Shown: positions 1 through 8,341, numbered from the stretch's first letter. The stretch: DNA of 19,725 bases from DASWUD01 sp036401755 (GCA_036401755.1 DASWUD010000225.1:1-19725), one strand, 5' to 3'. Program-made: numbers and translations. The notes: generated by a model not told the origin, from the sequence alone.

Positions 1-109
1 TCTTATGTAAACTCTGCTTTTTCGTTCATTTCCGCCTTGCCATCATCGCCTTGATCGAATTTTATAACGATTAATTGATACGAATTACGAAGAGAAGAAG
101 GAATCAAAC
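1..109 (+). promoter_or_regulatory. Upstream region of gcvH with probable promoter and RBS
   Basis: This stretch is much more AT-rich than the genes around it and shows no plausible coding frame, so it is probably the promoter region of the gcv operon. A TTGATC at 51-56 and a TTGATA at 75-80 are 18 bases apart and could be weak -35/-10 elements; this pairing is a guess. AAGGA at 98-102 sits 7 bases before the gcvH start and is a convincing ribosome binding site. No end of a gcvT gene is visible, although gcvT often precedes gcvH, and I could not recognise a glycine riboswitch in the part that is visible. Confidence 0.4.
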
Positions 110-505
110 ATGAGCAACACGCCGAAAGAGTTGAAGTACACCAAGAGCCACGAGTGGGCGCGCCGCGAAGCGGACGGCAGCGTCACCGTCGGTATCACCG
201 ATCACGCCCAGCATCTGCTTGGCGATCTGGTCTTCATCGAGCTGCCCGAAGTGGGCCGCGAGCTGGCCGCCGGTGAAGAGTGCTCGGTGGTGGAGTCGGT
301 GAAGGCCGCCTCCGATGTCTACGCCCCCATCGCCGGCACCGTCACGGCCGTCAACAGCGATGCCGAGTCGACCCCCGAACTGGTCAATCAGGATGCCTAC
401 GGCAAGGGGTGGCTGTTCCGCATGACCCCTGCTGCCAGCAGTGGCTTCGACAGCCTGCTCGATGCGGCGGCTTATGACGCTGTTGTCGCTTCAGAATCTC
501 ATTAA
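110..505 (+). CDS. gcvH: Glycine cleavage system H protein
   Basis: GcvH carries the aminomethyl intermediate of the glycine cleavage system on a lipoyl arm, shuttling between the P (decarboxylase), T (aminomethyltransferase) and L (lipoamide dehydrogenase) proteins in the cytoplasm. The 131-residue length is normal for the family. The lipoyl-lysine motif VVESVKAASDVYAP is clear, with Lys65 as the modified residue, and the N-terminal KYTKSHEW and central GDLVFIELPEVG blocks are typical. The ATG is preceded by AAGGA at 7 bases. It is the first gene of a run gcvH-gcvPA-gcvPB. Modification would need lipoate enzymes that are not in this window. Confidence 0.97.
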   Translation: MSNTPKELKYTKSHEWARREADGSVTVGITDHAQHLLGDLVFIELPEVGRELAAGEECSVVESVKAASDVYAPIAGTVTAVNSDAESTPELVNQDAYGKGWLFRMTPAASSGFDSLLDAAAYDAVVASESH

Positions 506-530
506 ATTATTTCGAAAGTAGAGAGAGACC

Positions 531-1949
531 ATGCCGTTCATTCCCCACACCGAGGATGACGTTAAGGCGATGCTCGGTTCCATCGGCGCCGAGCGCATCG
601 AGCAGTTGTTCGACGAAATTCCGCAGGAGCTGCGTTGCCAGGGCATCGAGGCGATCCCGCCTGCCCTCAACGAGATGGAGATTGGCCGCCTGATGCGCCA
701 GCGCGCGGCGCAGGATGGCCAGCCGCTCTGTTTCATCGGCGCCGGTGCCTACGAGCACCACATCCCTGCGGCGGTGTGGGAGATCGTGACGCGCGGCGAG
801 TTCTACTCTGCTTATACGCCTTATCAGGCGGAGGCGAGTCAGGGCACGCTGCAGCTCATCTACGAATACCAGACGATGATCGCCAGCCTCACCGGCATGG
901 ATGTCGCCAACGCCTCGCTCTACGACGGCGCCTCGGCGTTGGCCGAAGCGGTGCTGATGGCGGTGCGCGCCAACCGCAAGAGCAAGAGCAAGCGCGTGCT
1001 GATGCCCGTCACCGTGCATCCCGTCTGGCGCCGCGTGGTGCACGCCATCGTGCGCAATCAGGGGATCGAAATGGAGCTGCTGCCCTATGGCGCGCAGGGC
1101 AGTATTGATCCGGCCTCGCTTGCCAAATATGCAGGCCAGGATTTCGCTGCGCTGGTGATCCCGCAGCCGAACTTCTTCGGCGTGCTCGAGCCGGTCGACG
1201 AACTGACCGACTGGGCACACGCCAACCACATGCTCGCCATCGGCGTGGTCAATCCGGTGGCGATGGGACTGCTCACTCCTCCCGGCCAGTGGGGCAGCAA
1301 GGGTGCCGATATCGCGGTGGGCGAAGGGCAGCCGCTCGGTGCACCGCTCTCCTCCGGCGGTCCCTACCTCGGCCTGATGGCCTGCAAGGAAGAGCATGTG
1401 CGCCAGATGCCCGGCCGCATTGTTGGCCGCACCGTCGACCTCGACGGCAAGGAAGGTTTCACGCTGACGCTGCAGGCGCGCGAGCAGCATATCCGCCGCG
1501 CCAAGGCCACCTCCAACATCTGCTCGAACCAGGGGCTGATGGCCGCTGCAGCGACCGTACACATGGCGCTGATCGGTCCCGCCGGCCTGGAGCAGGCAGC
1601 GCAGAGCAGCCACGCCAATACCCGCAAGCTGCTGGCCAGGCTCACAGCGATTGAGGGCGTCGAACGCGTCTTCACCGGCCCCTTCTTCCACGAAGTGGTA
1701 GTGCGTTTGAATCAGCCGGTGAACGAAGTGCTGCGTGCCCTCGCGGTGCAGGATGTGCTGGGCGGTTTCGATCTGAGCAGCGAATACTCCGAGCTGGAGA
1801 ACTGCCTGCTGATCTGCGCCACCGAGACCAAGAGCGACGAAGATATCGACTGCCTCGTGAACCACATGGAGCGCATCATCTCGCGCCGCAGCGACAAGCC
1901 CGTCTGCACCAAGCTCAAGCCGAAGGATCCTTCCGCGCTGGGTTTTTAA
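531..1949 (+). CDS. gcvPA: Glycine dehydrogenase (decarboxylating) subunit 1, P protein N-terminal half
   Basis: This is the alpha subunit of the two-subunit form of the glycine cleavage P protein. With GcvPB it forms the PLP enzyme that decarboxylates glycine and passes aminomethyl to lipoyl-GcvH. At 472 residues it has a slightly generous but normal length. Family blocks include MPFIPHTEDDVKAMLGSIG at the N terminus, FIGAGAYEHHIPAAV near residue 70 and SLYDGASALAEAVLMA near residue 130. As expected, the PLP lysine is not in this subunit but in GcvPB. An AGAGAG stretch lies before the ATG. It starts 25 bases after gcvH and 54 bases before gcvPB, consistent with one transcript. Confidence 0.96.
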   Translation: MPFIPHTEDDVKAMLGSIGAERIEQLFDEIPQELRCQGIEAIPPALNEMEIGRLMRQRAAQDGQPLCFIGAGAYEHHIPAAVWEIVTRGEFYSAYTPYQAEASQGTLQLIYEYQTMIASLTGMDVANASLYDGASALAEAVLMAVRANRKSKSKRVLMPVTVHPVWRRVVHAIVRNQGIEMELLPYGAQGSIDPASLAKYAGQDFAALVIPQPNFFGVLEPVDELTDWAHANHMLAIGVVNPVAMGLLTPPGQWGSKGADIAVGEGQPLGAPLSSGGPYLGLMACKEEHVRQMPGRIVGRTVDLDGKEGFTLTLQAREQHIRRAKATSNICSNQGLMAAAATVHMALIGPAGLEQAAQSSHANTRKLLARLTAIEGVERVFTGPFFHEVVVRLNQPVNEVLRALAVQDVLGGFDLSSEYSELENCLLICATETKSDEDIDCLVNHMERIISRRSDKPVCTKLKPKDPSALGF

Positions 1950-2003
1950 CAGATTTGAACGACGCGAGTGCTCAGGCCTCGGTCTTTTAAGTGAGTAATG
2001 ATT

Positions 2004-3455
2004 ATGCTGATTTTTGAACAGTCAAAAGCGGGCCGTACCAACACCGTGCAGTTGAGCGGTGCACAACCGGTCGACGACATTCCGCAGAATCTGCTGCGTA
2101 AAACGCGTCCCACGCTACCCGAAGTTTCCGAGCTGCAGGCGGTGCGCCATTACACGCGCCTATCGCAGAAGAACTTCTCCATCGATACCCACTTCTACCC
2201 GCTCGGCTCCTGCACCATGAAGTACAACCCGCGCGGCAGCAATACGCTGGCGATGCTGCCCGGCTTTCTGGCGCGCCATCCGCTCGCGCCCACCGAGACG
2301 CACGGTCAGGGTGTATTGACCTGTTTGCATGATCTGCAGGAGATCCTCAAGAGCGTCACCGGCATGAAGGGGTGTTCGCTGACACCGATGGCCGGTGCGC
2401 AGGGCGAGTTCGCCGGCGTGGCGATGATCCGTGCCTATCACGATGCACGTGGCGACCATGCACGCCGCGAGATCCTCGTTCCTGATGCGGCGCACGGCAC
2501 CAACCCCGCCACGGCGGTGATGTGTGGTTATGAGGTGAGGGAGATCCCCACCGATGCCACTGGCGACGTGGATATCGAGGCACTGAAAAAAGTGGTTGGC
2601 CCGCAGACCGCCGGCATCATGCTTACCAACCCCTCGACCCTCGGCGTGTTCGATCGCCGCATCAAGGAGATCGCGAAGACCGTCCATGAAGCGGGTGGGC
2701 TGCTCTACTACGATGGAGCCAACCTCAACGCCATTCTCGGCAAGGTGCGTCCTGGTGACATGGGCTTCGATGTGGTGCACCTCAATCTGCACAAGACCTT
2801 CTCCACCCCGCACGGCGGTGGCGGTCCCGGTGCCGGCCCGGTGGTGGTGGGTGAGCGTCTGCTGCCGTTTCTGCCGATCCCGGTGGTGGGCAAAGAGGGT
2901 GATCGCTACCGCTGGCTCACCGAGAAGGATCTGCCGCAGAGCATCGGCCGCCTCTCGGCACAGATGGGCAACCTCGGTATTCTGCTGCGCGCCTATGTTT
3001 ACGCGCGCATGCTCGGCAAGGAAGGGATGGAGCGCGTCGCCGACTTCGCCACCCTTAACGCAAATTACCTGATGGCCGAGCTGAAGAAGGTCGGCTTCGA
3101 AATGGCCTTCCCCGAGCGGCGCGCCACCCACGAGTTCATCCTCACCCTGAAGCGCGAGGCGAAGGAGCACAACGTCACCGCGCGCGACGTGGGCAAACGG
3201 CTGCTCGATTACGGCCACCACGCACCAACCACCTACTTCCCGATGCTGGTGCCCGAGTGTCTGCTCATCGAGCCGACCGAGACCGAGAGCAAGGAGACCC
3301 TCGATACCTTCGTTGCCGCGATGCAGGCGATCCGCGAGGAGGCGATCACCTCGCCGGAAATCGTGCGTGGCGCACCGCACACCATGCCGGTAAAGCGTCT
3401 CGATGACGTGAAGGCGGCGCGTGAGCTCGACCTCACCTGGAAGCCTGCAAAATGA
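2004..3455 (+). CDS. gcvPB: Glycine dehydrogenase (decarboxylating) subunit 2, P protein C-terminal half
   Basis: This is the PLP-binding beta subunit of the split glycine decarboxylase, partner of GcvPA. The motif HLNLHKTFSTPHGGGGPG holds the Schiff-base lysine (Lys264 in this numbering). Other family blocks are FYPLGSCTMKYNPR near residue 64, DAAHGTNPATA near 161 and YYDGANLNAI near 235. Length is 483 residues. Two in-frame ATGs exist at 1998 and 2004. I prefer 2004 because the family normally begins MLIFEQS and because GTGAG at 1991-1995 is then 8 bases upstream rather than 2. Its stop overlaps the start of dgkA, indicating translational coupling. Confidence 0.96.
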   Translation: MLIFEQSKAGRTNTVQLSGAQPVDDIPQNLLRKTRPTLPEVSELQAVRHYTRLSQKNFSIDTHFYPLGSCTMKYNPRGSNTLAMLPGFLARHPLAPTETHGQGVLTCLHDLQEILKSVTGMKGCSLTPMAGAQGEFAGVAMIRAYHDARGDHARREILVPDAAHGTNPATAVMCGYEVREIPTDATGDVDIEALKKVVGPQTAGIMLTNPSTLGVFDRRIKEIAKTVHEAGGLLYYDGANLNAILGKVRPGDMGFDVVHLNLHKTFSTPHGGGGPGAGPVVVGERLLPFLPIPVVGKEGDRYRWLTEKDLPQSIGRLSAQMGNLGILLRAYVYARMLGKEGMERVADFATLNANYLMAELKKVGFEMAFPERRATHEFILTLKREAKEHNVTARDVGKRLLDYGHHAPTTYFPMLVPECLLIEPTETESKETLDTFVAAMQAIREEAITSPEIVRGAPHTMPVKRLDDVKAARELDLTWKPAK

Positions 3456-3838
3456 CAGCGCCGGTCAACAAGCCCGATCACAAAGGATTGCTCCACATCT
3501 TCAAGGCATTGATCTACTCGTGGCAGGGGTTGAAGGCCGCGGCCAAATACGAAGAGGCGTTCCGCCTGGAATTGATGGCGCTGGTGGTGTTGCTGCCACT
3601 CGGCATCTGGCTGGGGCAGAACGGTATCGAGCGGGCGCTGCTGGTAGGGTGTCTGATCCTCGTGCTTGCCTTCGAGTTGTTCAACTCCGCCATCGAGGCG
3701 GTGGTCGATCGTATTGGCGTCGAGCATCATGTGCTGTCGGGTCGCGCCAAGGACCTCGGCTCGGCGGTGGTGATGGTCTCTATCATCAATGTACTGGTAG
3801 TGTGGGGCTTCATCCTCTACGATCGTTTCGGCAAGTAA
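3452..3838 (+). CDS. dgkA: Diacylglycerol kinase / undecaprenol kinase, DgkA family
   Basis: This is a small integral inner-membrane kinase that phosphorylates diacylglycerol, or undecaprenol in some bacteria, recycling lipid by-products to phosphatidate. The protein has 128 residues, close to the usual 120-130. Three membrane spans can be seen at about 41-55, 62-80 and 103-124, after an amphipathic N terminus. The catalytic signature ELFNSAIEAVVDRI is present, with Glu75, Asn78 and Glu82 matching the metal- and ATP-binding residues of E. coli DgkA, followed by KDLGSAVV. The start codon overlaps the gcvPB stop (ATGA), so it is translated with the glycine cleavage operon, which is an uncommon partner. 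Substrate cannot be decided from sequence. Confidence 0.94.
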   Translation: MTAPVNKPDHKGLLHIFKALIYSWQGLKAAAKYEEAFRLELMALVVLLPLGIWLGQNGIERALLVGCLILVLAFELFNSAIEAVVDRIGVEHHVLSGRAKDLGSAVVMVSIINVLVVWGFILYDRFGK

Positions 3839-3859
3839 ACAGAACAAAGGAAAACGACC

Positions 3860-4792
3860 ATGTCCGCACTCATCTGTGGTTCCATCGCCTACGACACCAT
3901 CATGGTGTTCCATGACCGTTTCAAGAACCACATCCTGCCGGACAAGGTGCACATGCTCAATGTCTCCTTCCTGGTGCCCGACATGCGCCGCGAATTTGGC
4001 GGTTGCGCCGGCAATATCGCCTACAACCTGAAGCTGCTCGGCGGTAAGCCGCTGCCGATGGCCACCGTGGGACGCGACTTCGAATCCTACGAGGATTGGC
4101 TCGAAAAGCATCACATCGACATCAGCCACATCCGCGTGTTCGACAACACCTTCACCGCGCAGGCGTTCATCACCACCGACATGGATGACAACCAGATCAC
4201 CGCCTTCCACCCCGGGGCTATGAGCTTTGCCCACGAGAACCGTGTCACTGATGCCAAGGGGGTCACCATTGGTATCGTTGCGCCCGATGGACGCGATGGC
4301 ATGATCGAGCACGCTGCGCAGTTTGCCGAGGCGGAGATCCCCTTCATCTTCGATCCGGGCCAGGGGTTGCCCATGTTCAACGGCGATGATCTGCTGAAGT
4401 TTATCGAGCAGGCGACCTGGATGGCGGTCAACGACTACGAGGCACAACTGGTGGAGGAGCGCACCGGCAAGTCGCCGCATGAACTGGCGGAGCGGCTCAA
4501 AGCGCTTATCGTCACGCGCGGTGCGCAAGGCGCCTCCATCTACACCGCCAAACACCGCATCGACATTCCGCCCGCCAAGGCGGCGCGCCTCGCCGACCCC
4601 ACCGGTTGTGGCGATGCCTTCCGCGCCGGTCTGCTCTATGGACTAATGAACGACATGGACTGGGAGACCACCGGCCGTATCGCTTCGTTACTGGGCGCTA
4701 TCAAGATCGAACATCACGGCACGCAGAACCACCACTTCACCAAGGAAGCCTTTGCACAACGCTTCCATGAAGAGTTTGGTTATCACTTCTAA
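3860..4792 (+). CDS. PfkB-family carbohydrate or nucleoside kinase
   Basis: This is a ribokinase/PfkB-fold kinase of 310 residues that would phosphorylate a sugar or nucleoside using ATP. The N-terminal signature FGGCAGNIAYNLKLLGG (about 47-62) and the C-terminal ATP/anion-hole signature DPTGCGDAFRAGLL (246-259, catalytic Asp252) are both intact, as is VTRGAQGASIY near 218. The architecture resembles the adenosine kinase-like branch, but I cannot assign adenosine over ribose or another substrate. AAAGGA lies before the ATG. It follows dgkA by 21 bases and is followed by a terminator-like hairpin, so it is probably the last gene of the gcv-dgkA transcript. Confidence 0.9.
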   Translation: MSALICGSIAYDTIMVFHDRFKNHILPDKVHMLNVSFLVPDMRREFGGCAGNIAYNLKLLGGKPLPMATVGRDFESYEDWLEKHHIDISHIRVFDNTFTAQAFITTDMDDNQITAFHPGAMSFAHENRVTDAKGVTIGIVAPDGRDGMIEHAAQFAEAEIPFIFDPGQGLPMFNGDDLLKFIEQATWMAVNDYEAQLVEERTGKSPHELAERLKALIVTRGAQGASIYTAKHRIDIPPAKAARLADPTGCGDAFRAGLLYGLMNDMDWETTGRIASLLGAIKIEHHGTQNHHFTKEAFAQRFHEEFGYHF

Positions 4793-4798
4793 GTAATC

Positions 4799-4822
4799 GG
4801 CTCCCGTTCTGCGGCGGGAGCC
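4799..4822 (+). terminator. Terminator-like hairpin after the PfkB kinase gene
   Basis: There is an 8-base perfect stem (GGCTCCCG / CGGGAGCC) with an 8-base loop, starting 6 bases after the kinase stop codon. The following bases are pyrimidine-rich but have no clear T tract, so it would be a weak intrinsic terminator or an RNA 3' end stabiliser. Its position between the gcv-dgkA-kinase run and rlmI suits a transcript boundary. Confidence 0.45.
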
Positions 4823-4848
4823 TCCCTCTACCCTTCGCGGTACCCCCC

Positions 4849-6039
4849 ATGGAATTTGCCCCGCTCATCCTCAAGAAAAACGAAGAGCGCCGTCTGCGCA
4901 ATGGCCACCTCTGGATTTTCAGCAACGAGGTGGATGTGGAGCGCACGCCGCTCACCGCCTTCGAGCCCGGCCAGGGTGTGGTGATCCAGGCGAGCGACGG
5001 CAAGCCGCTCGGCAGCGGCTATGTGAACCCACATTCGCTGATCTGTGCGCGACTGGTGAGCCGCGATGCTACACAACCGCTCGACAAGTCGCTGCTGGTG
5101 CATCGCCTCAACATCGCTCTGTCACTGCGCGAACGCCTTTACGACAAGCCGTTTTACCGCCTGGTCTACGGCGAGAGCGATTTTTTGCCGGGGCTGGTGG
5201 TGGATCGCTACGGTGATGTGGTGGTGGCGCAGCTCAACACCGCCGGCATGGAGCTGCGCAAGCAGGCCGTGGTCGAGGCACTGCTCAAGGTGCTCAAGCC
5301 GCGCGCCATCCTGCTGCGCAACGACAGCAGCGTGCGCGCCATGGAAGAGTTGCCGGAGAGTATCGAAGTGGCCCACGGCGAGGTGCCGGTGAGCGTGCTC
5401 ATCGAAGAGAACGGCGTGAAGTTCGAGGTGCCGCTCGCCGGACAGAAGACCGGCTGGTTCTACGACCATCGTGACAACCGCGCCCGCGCCGCGCGCTACG
5501 CCAAAGGGGCACGCGTGCTCGATGTCTTCAGCTACATCGGTGGCTGGGGCATCACCGCTGCAGCAGCCGGTGCGCGCGAGGTGCTCTGCATCGACAGCTC
5601 GGCGCCGGCGCTCGATCAGGTGGAGCGCAACGCCATCCTCAACGGTGTGCGCGAATCCATGGGCACCATTGAAGGTGATGCCTTCGAGGCACTCAAGGCG
5701 CTGCGCGCCGAACGCGAACAGTTCGACGTGGTGATCGTCGACCCGCCCGCCTTCATCAAGCGCCGCAAGGATATCAAGGCGGGCAGCGAGGCCTACCGCC
5801 GTCTCAATCAGGCGGCGATGCAGCTGCTCGGCAAGGACGGTATACTGGTCTCCGCTTCCTGCTCGCACCACCTGAGCCGCGACAGCCTGATGGATATCCT
5901 GCAACAGTCGTCACGCCACCTCGATCGCAGCTTGCAGATCATCGAGCAGGGGCACCAGGGCGGCGACCATCCGATCCACCCGGCCATCCCGGAAACGGAG
6001 TACATCAAGTGTCTGATGGGGAGAGTTGTGCTGGTTTGA
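4849..6039 (+). CDS. rlmI: 23S rRNA (cytosine-5) methyltransferase, RlmI-like class I SAM enzyme
   Basis: This is an S-adenosylmethionine-dependent methyltransferase of the RlmI (YccW) family, which makes m5C1962 in 23S rRNA. The 396 residues are the family size. Domains in order are an N-terminal PUA RNA-binding domain (about 3-75, with RLRNGHLWIFSNEV), a linker domain with GESDFLPGLVVDRYGD (108-123), then the Rossmann catalytic domain with QKTGWFYDHRDNR (199-211), SAM motif VLDVFSYIGGWG (223-234), DVVIVDPPAF (293-302) and SASCSHH (335-341). The ATG lacks a good Shine-Dalgarno sequence, the upstream being C-rich. An rRNA target is inferred from family; close relatives with other RNA targets exist. 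Confidence 0.9.
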   Translation: MEFAPLILKKNEERRLRNGHLWIFSNEVDVERTPLTAFEPGQGVVIQASDGKPLGSGYVNPHSLICARLVSRDATQPLDKSLLVHRLNIALSLRERLYDKPFYRLVYGESDFLPGLVVDRYGDVVVAQLNTAGMELRKQAVVEALLKVLKPRAILLRNDSSVRAMEELPESIEVAHGEVPVSVLIEENGVKFEVPLAGQKTGWFYDHRDNRARAARYAKGARVLDVFSYIGGWGITAAAAGAREVLCIDSSAPALDQVERNAILNGVRESMGTIEGDAFEALKALRAEREQFDVVIVDPPAFIKRRKDIKAGSEAYRRLNQAAMQLLGKDGILVSASCSHHLSRDSLMDILQQSSRHLDRSLQIIEQGHQGGDHPIHPAIPETEYIKCLMGRVVLV

Positions 6040-6044
6040 GGCGG

Positions 6045-6162
6045 TGTGGCGTTGCCACATACTGGATGCTGCTGTAGACCGAATAGATGTTTTTGTGTGG
6101 CATAGCCATGTTTAATATGATGCGGGGCGGCTCTCTGTATCAAATAACCGTGGCGCAGCCAC
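6045..6162 (+). repeat. Three similar short hairpins GTGGC-NNN-GCCAC upstream of lgt
   Basis: The 155-base gap between rlmI and lgt holds three short inverted repeats with 3-base loops: TGTGGC-gtt-GCCACA at 6045-6059, TGGC-ata-GCCA at 6098-6108, and GTGGC-gca-GCCAC at 6150-6162. A similar element, GTGG-cgcaa-CCAC read on the minus strand, occurs at 15057-15069. They may be small RNA hairpins in the lgt leader or remnants of a dispersed repeat. TAATAT at 6112-6117 could be a -10 element for lgt, but I see no convincing -35. Confidence 0.45.
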
Positions 6163-6194
6163 ACAAACAACTGAGCGAAATGGAATAACCACTC

Positions 6195-6977
6195 ATGAAC
6201 TACCCAAACATCGATCCCATCGCAGTTCAAATCGGCCCGGTGGCCATCCACTGGTACGGACTGATGTATCTGGTGGGCTTTGCCATGGCGTGGTGGCTGG
6301 GGCGGCGTGAGGCGCGGCGGCTGGGTGCGCCGTGGAGTGTGCAGGCGATTGATGATCTGATCTTCTACGGGGCGCTCGGCGTCATCCTCGGCGGGCGCAT
6401 CGGTTTCATCCTGTTCTACAAGTTCTCGGCATTTCTGGATGACCCGCTGATGCTGCTCCGCATCTGGCAGGGGGGCATGTCGTTCCACGGCGGGGTGATC
6501 GGGGTGATGATCGCGCTGTGGTTTTTTGGCCGCCATTTCAAAATCAGCTACTTCGCCGTCACCGATTTCGTGGTGGTGTTGGCGCCCATCGGCCTTGCCG
6601 CAGGGCGCATCGGTAACTTCATCAACGGCGAGCTGTGGGGCAAGGTGAGTGACCTGCCGTGGGCGATGGTCTTTCCCACCGGCGGCGATCTGCCACGCCA
6701 CCCCTCGCAGCTCTATGAAGCGCTGCTCGAAGGGGCGCTGCTCTTCACCATTCTGTGGCTCTTCAGTCGCAAACCGCGCCCGACGATGGCCGCCTCCGGC
6801 TTGTTTGCCTTCTTCTACGGGCTGTTCCGCTTTTTGGTGGAGTTTGTGCGCATGCCCGACGCCTACCTTGGCTACCTCGCCTTCGGTTGGGTGACGATGG
6901 GACAGCTCCTCTCACTGCCGCTCATCATCGCCGGCCTCACCCTGCTGCTGTTGGCCTATCGCAAACCAGCCCGCTGA
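6195..6977 (+). CDS. lgt: Prolipoprotein diacylglyceryl transferase
   Basis: Lgt is the inner-membrane enzyme that attaches diacylglycerol from phosphatidylglycerol to the lipobox cysteine of prelipoproteins, the first step of lipoprotein maturation. The protein has 260 residues and about seven membrane segments. The Lgt signature GRIGNFINGELWG is at 137-149, the essential HGG at 98-100, and HWYGLMYLVGF at 19-29 is the usual first-helix motif. LFRFLVEFVRMPD (210-222) is also typical. The start is preceded by a weak GGA-type site. In many proteobacteria lgt lies next to thyA; here thyA is about 5 kb further on. A lipoprotein substrate, the YfbK-like protein, is encoded nearby. Confidence 0.96.
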   Translation: MNYPNIDPIAVQIGPVAIHWYGLMYLVGFAMAWWLGRREARRLGAPWSVQAIDDLIFYGALGVILGGRIGFILFYKFSAFLDDPLMLLRIWQGGMSFHGGVIGVMIALWFFGRHFKISYFAVTDFVVVLAPIGLAAGRIGNFINGELWGKVSDLPWAMVFPTGGDLPRHPSQLYEALLEGALLFTILWLFSRKPRPTMAASGLFAFFYGLFRFLVEFVRMPDAYLGYLAFGWVTMGQLLSLPLIIAGLTLLLLAYRKPAR

Positions 6978-7065
6978 TCGCACTGGCAGGGTGCCGCCTG
7001 TGGCCTTCCTCGGTAGCGTTGGCGGCTTGTAGTGGTCGCTGCCGTGCCTCTTTTCTGGATAGCCG

Positions 7066-8226
7066 TTACTTCTTCACCACCTCTTCGCTGATCGTCTCCA
7101 GGGCATTGTCGATATCGAGTTTGAATTGGCGATTGGCGAGGGTAAGCAGGGGCAACAGCGAGCGCAGGGCGGCAACCAACTGCGGGGTGGAGGGGGCTTC
7201 ACGGCGCTTGAGCTGGCCGAGGAGGGCATCGACGCTGACCTGCGCGTGGGCGGCCGCTTCCACGGGTGGGGGGGTAGCGGCGGCAGGCTCTTCGTCTGGT
7301 ACGGGTCCCGGCGCCATGGCAGGCACGGCCTCAGTGGCGGGAGCCGGTTTGCGCAGCGCCTCTTCGGCCTGGTAGAGCATCTGGGAGAACTGCGTGATCG
7401 ATTCGTCGATGTTCTGGGAGGAGAGGCCGGTGGCGAAGCTGATCTGGGCAAGCCGCTCCCCCACCTTGAGCTGGAAGTTGGCGATGCGGTTGCGCAGCCG
7501 CGCCCAGACCTGGGCGGTGGCTTGCGGATCGGTTCCTGGCAGCAGCAGGGCAAACTGGCCGGTACCGAAGTGGGCGGCCACATCCTCGGTGCGCTTGTTG
7601 TCGGCCAGCGCCTTGCCGGCCACCGCAATCATTTTGGCCGCGACCTGCGGGCCAAAATCGTTTTTCAGCTGCGCCAGATTGGCAATGGTGATACGCGCGA
7701 CGGTAAGTCGGTAGTAGTTGCGCCGCGCCAGCGCCAGGTGTTTTTCGCCCTGCTCCATGAAATATTCGCGTGTCGAAAGGCCGGTCAGCTTGTCGACCGG
7801 CACCTGCTTTTCCAGCTGCACCACCTTCTTGCGCAGGGCGGCATAGCCGCGCGCCCGTGACACCAGCTCGGCGGAGTGGAATGGCTTGCTGACCAGATCG
7901 GTGGCGCCCAGGCTGAGGAAGCGCTCCTTGGCCTCTTCGCCATCCTCCTTGCCGGTGACGATGATCACCGGCATTTCGGCAATCTCGGGGTTGTCGCTGC
8001 CGCGAATCTTCTCCAGGAATTGGTAACCATCCAGGTTTGGCATCGACAGGTCGGAGAAGATCAGGTTAAAGGACTGATCCTGTTGCAGAAGCTCCCACGC
8101 CTGCGCGCCATCCTCGCACTGTTCGATGTCGAACTCCTCGCCGAGAAATTTGACAAAACTGGCGCGGATCAGTCGTGAATCGTCGACCACGAGAAGCCGC
8201 GGGCGGGTGCTCGTGCTATCGCTCAA
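7066..8226 (-). CDS. Response regulator: receiver domain plus degenerate GGDEF-like domain
   Basis: A receiver domain occupies about residues 9-125, with the acidic pair Asp15-Asp16, phosphoacceptor Asp59 in FSDLSMPNLDG, Thr91 and Lys114, all intact, so phosphorylation is likely. After a coiled linker (128-143) comes a diguanylate-cyclase-like domain opening with DKLTGLSTREYF. The GGDEF signature is replaced by GTGQF (221-225), so cyclase activity is very unlikely. The domain is followed by a Pro/Ala-rich linker (293-328) and a C-terminal helix region. The start is TTG at 8226, the only possible start before the domain, with AGAGG 8 bases upstream. It is a single gene, convergent with lgt and divergent from the YfbK-like gene. 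The output mode is unknown; I infer a protein-interaction or sensory role. Confidence 0.88.
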   Translation of the reverse strand: MSDSTSTRPRLLVVDDSRLIRASFVKFLGEEFDIEQCEDGAQAWELLQQDQSFNLIFSDLSMPNLDGYQFLEKIRGSDNPEIAEMPVIIVTGKEDGEEAKERFLSLGATDLVSKPFHSAELVSRARGYAALRKKVVQLEKQVPVDKLTGLSTREYFMEQGEKHLALARRNYYRLTVARITIANLAQLKNDFGPQVAAKMIAVAGKALADNKRTEDVAAHFGTGQFALLLPGTDPQATAQVWARLRNRIANFQLKVGERLAQISFATGLSSQNIDESITQFSQMLYQAEEALRKPAPATEAVPAMAPGPVPDEEPAAATPPPVEAAAHAQVSVDALLGQLKRREAPSTPQLVAALRSLLPLLTLANRQFKLDIDNALETISEEVVKK

Positions 8227-8341
8227 TTAAGGAACCTCTGTTCATGCGCATTGTGACGGGTTGCCGGAAAACGTCGGAATGATTTAAGCAGTTGCGAATA
8301 ATCTCACATTTTACCCACTTCGCCATGTGCAGTGCGTCAGA

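Noticed and set aside
1..109. Possible glycine riboswitch before the gcv operon
   Set aside because: The visible leader is only about 100 bases, AT-rich, and I could not find the conserved paired aptamer core; a riboswitch upstream of the window cannot be excluded.
507..1865. 452-residue open frame on the minus strand opposite gcvPA
   Set aside because: It mirrors gcvPA codons, shows no motif and no ribosome site, and gcvPA itself is unambiguous.
3233..4555. 440-residue open frame on the minus strand opposite dgkA and the PfkB kinase
   Set aside because: It spans three plus-strand genes with clear catalytic motifs; low-complexity His/Gln-rich translation indicates a shadow frame.
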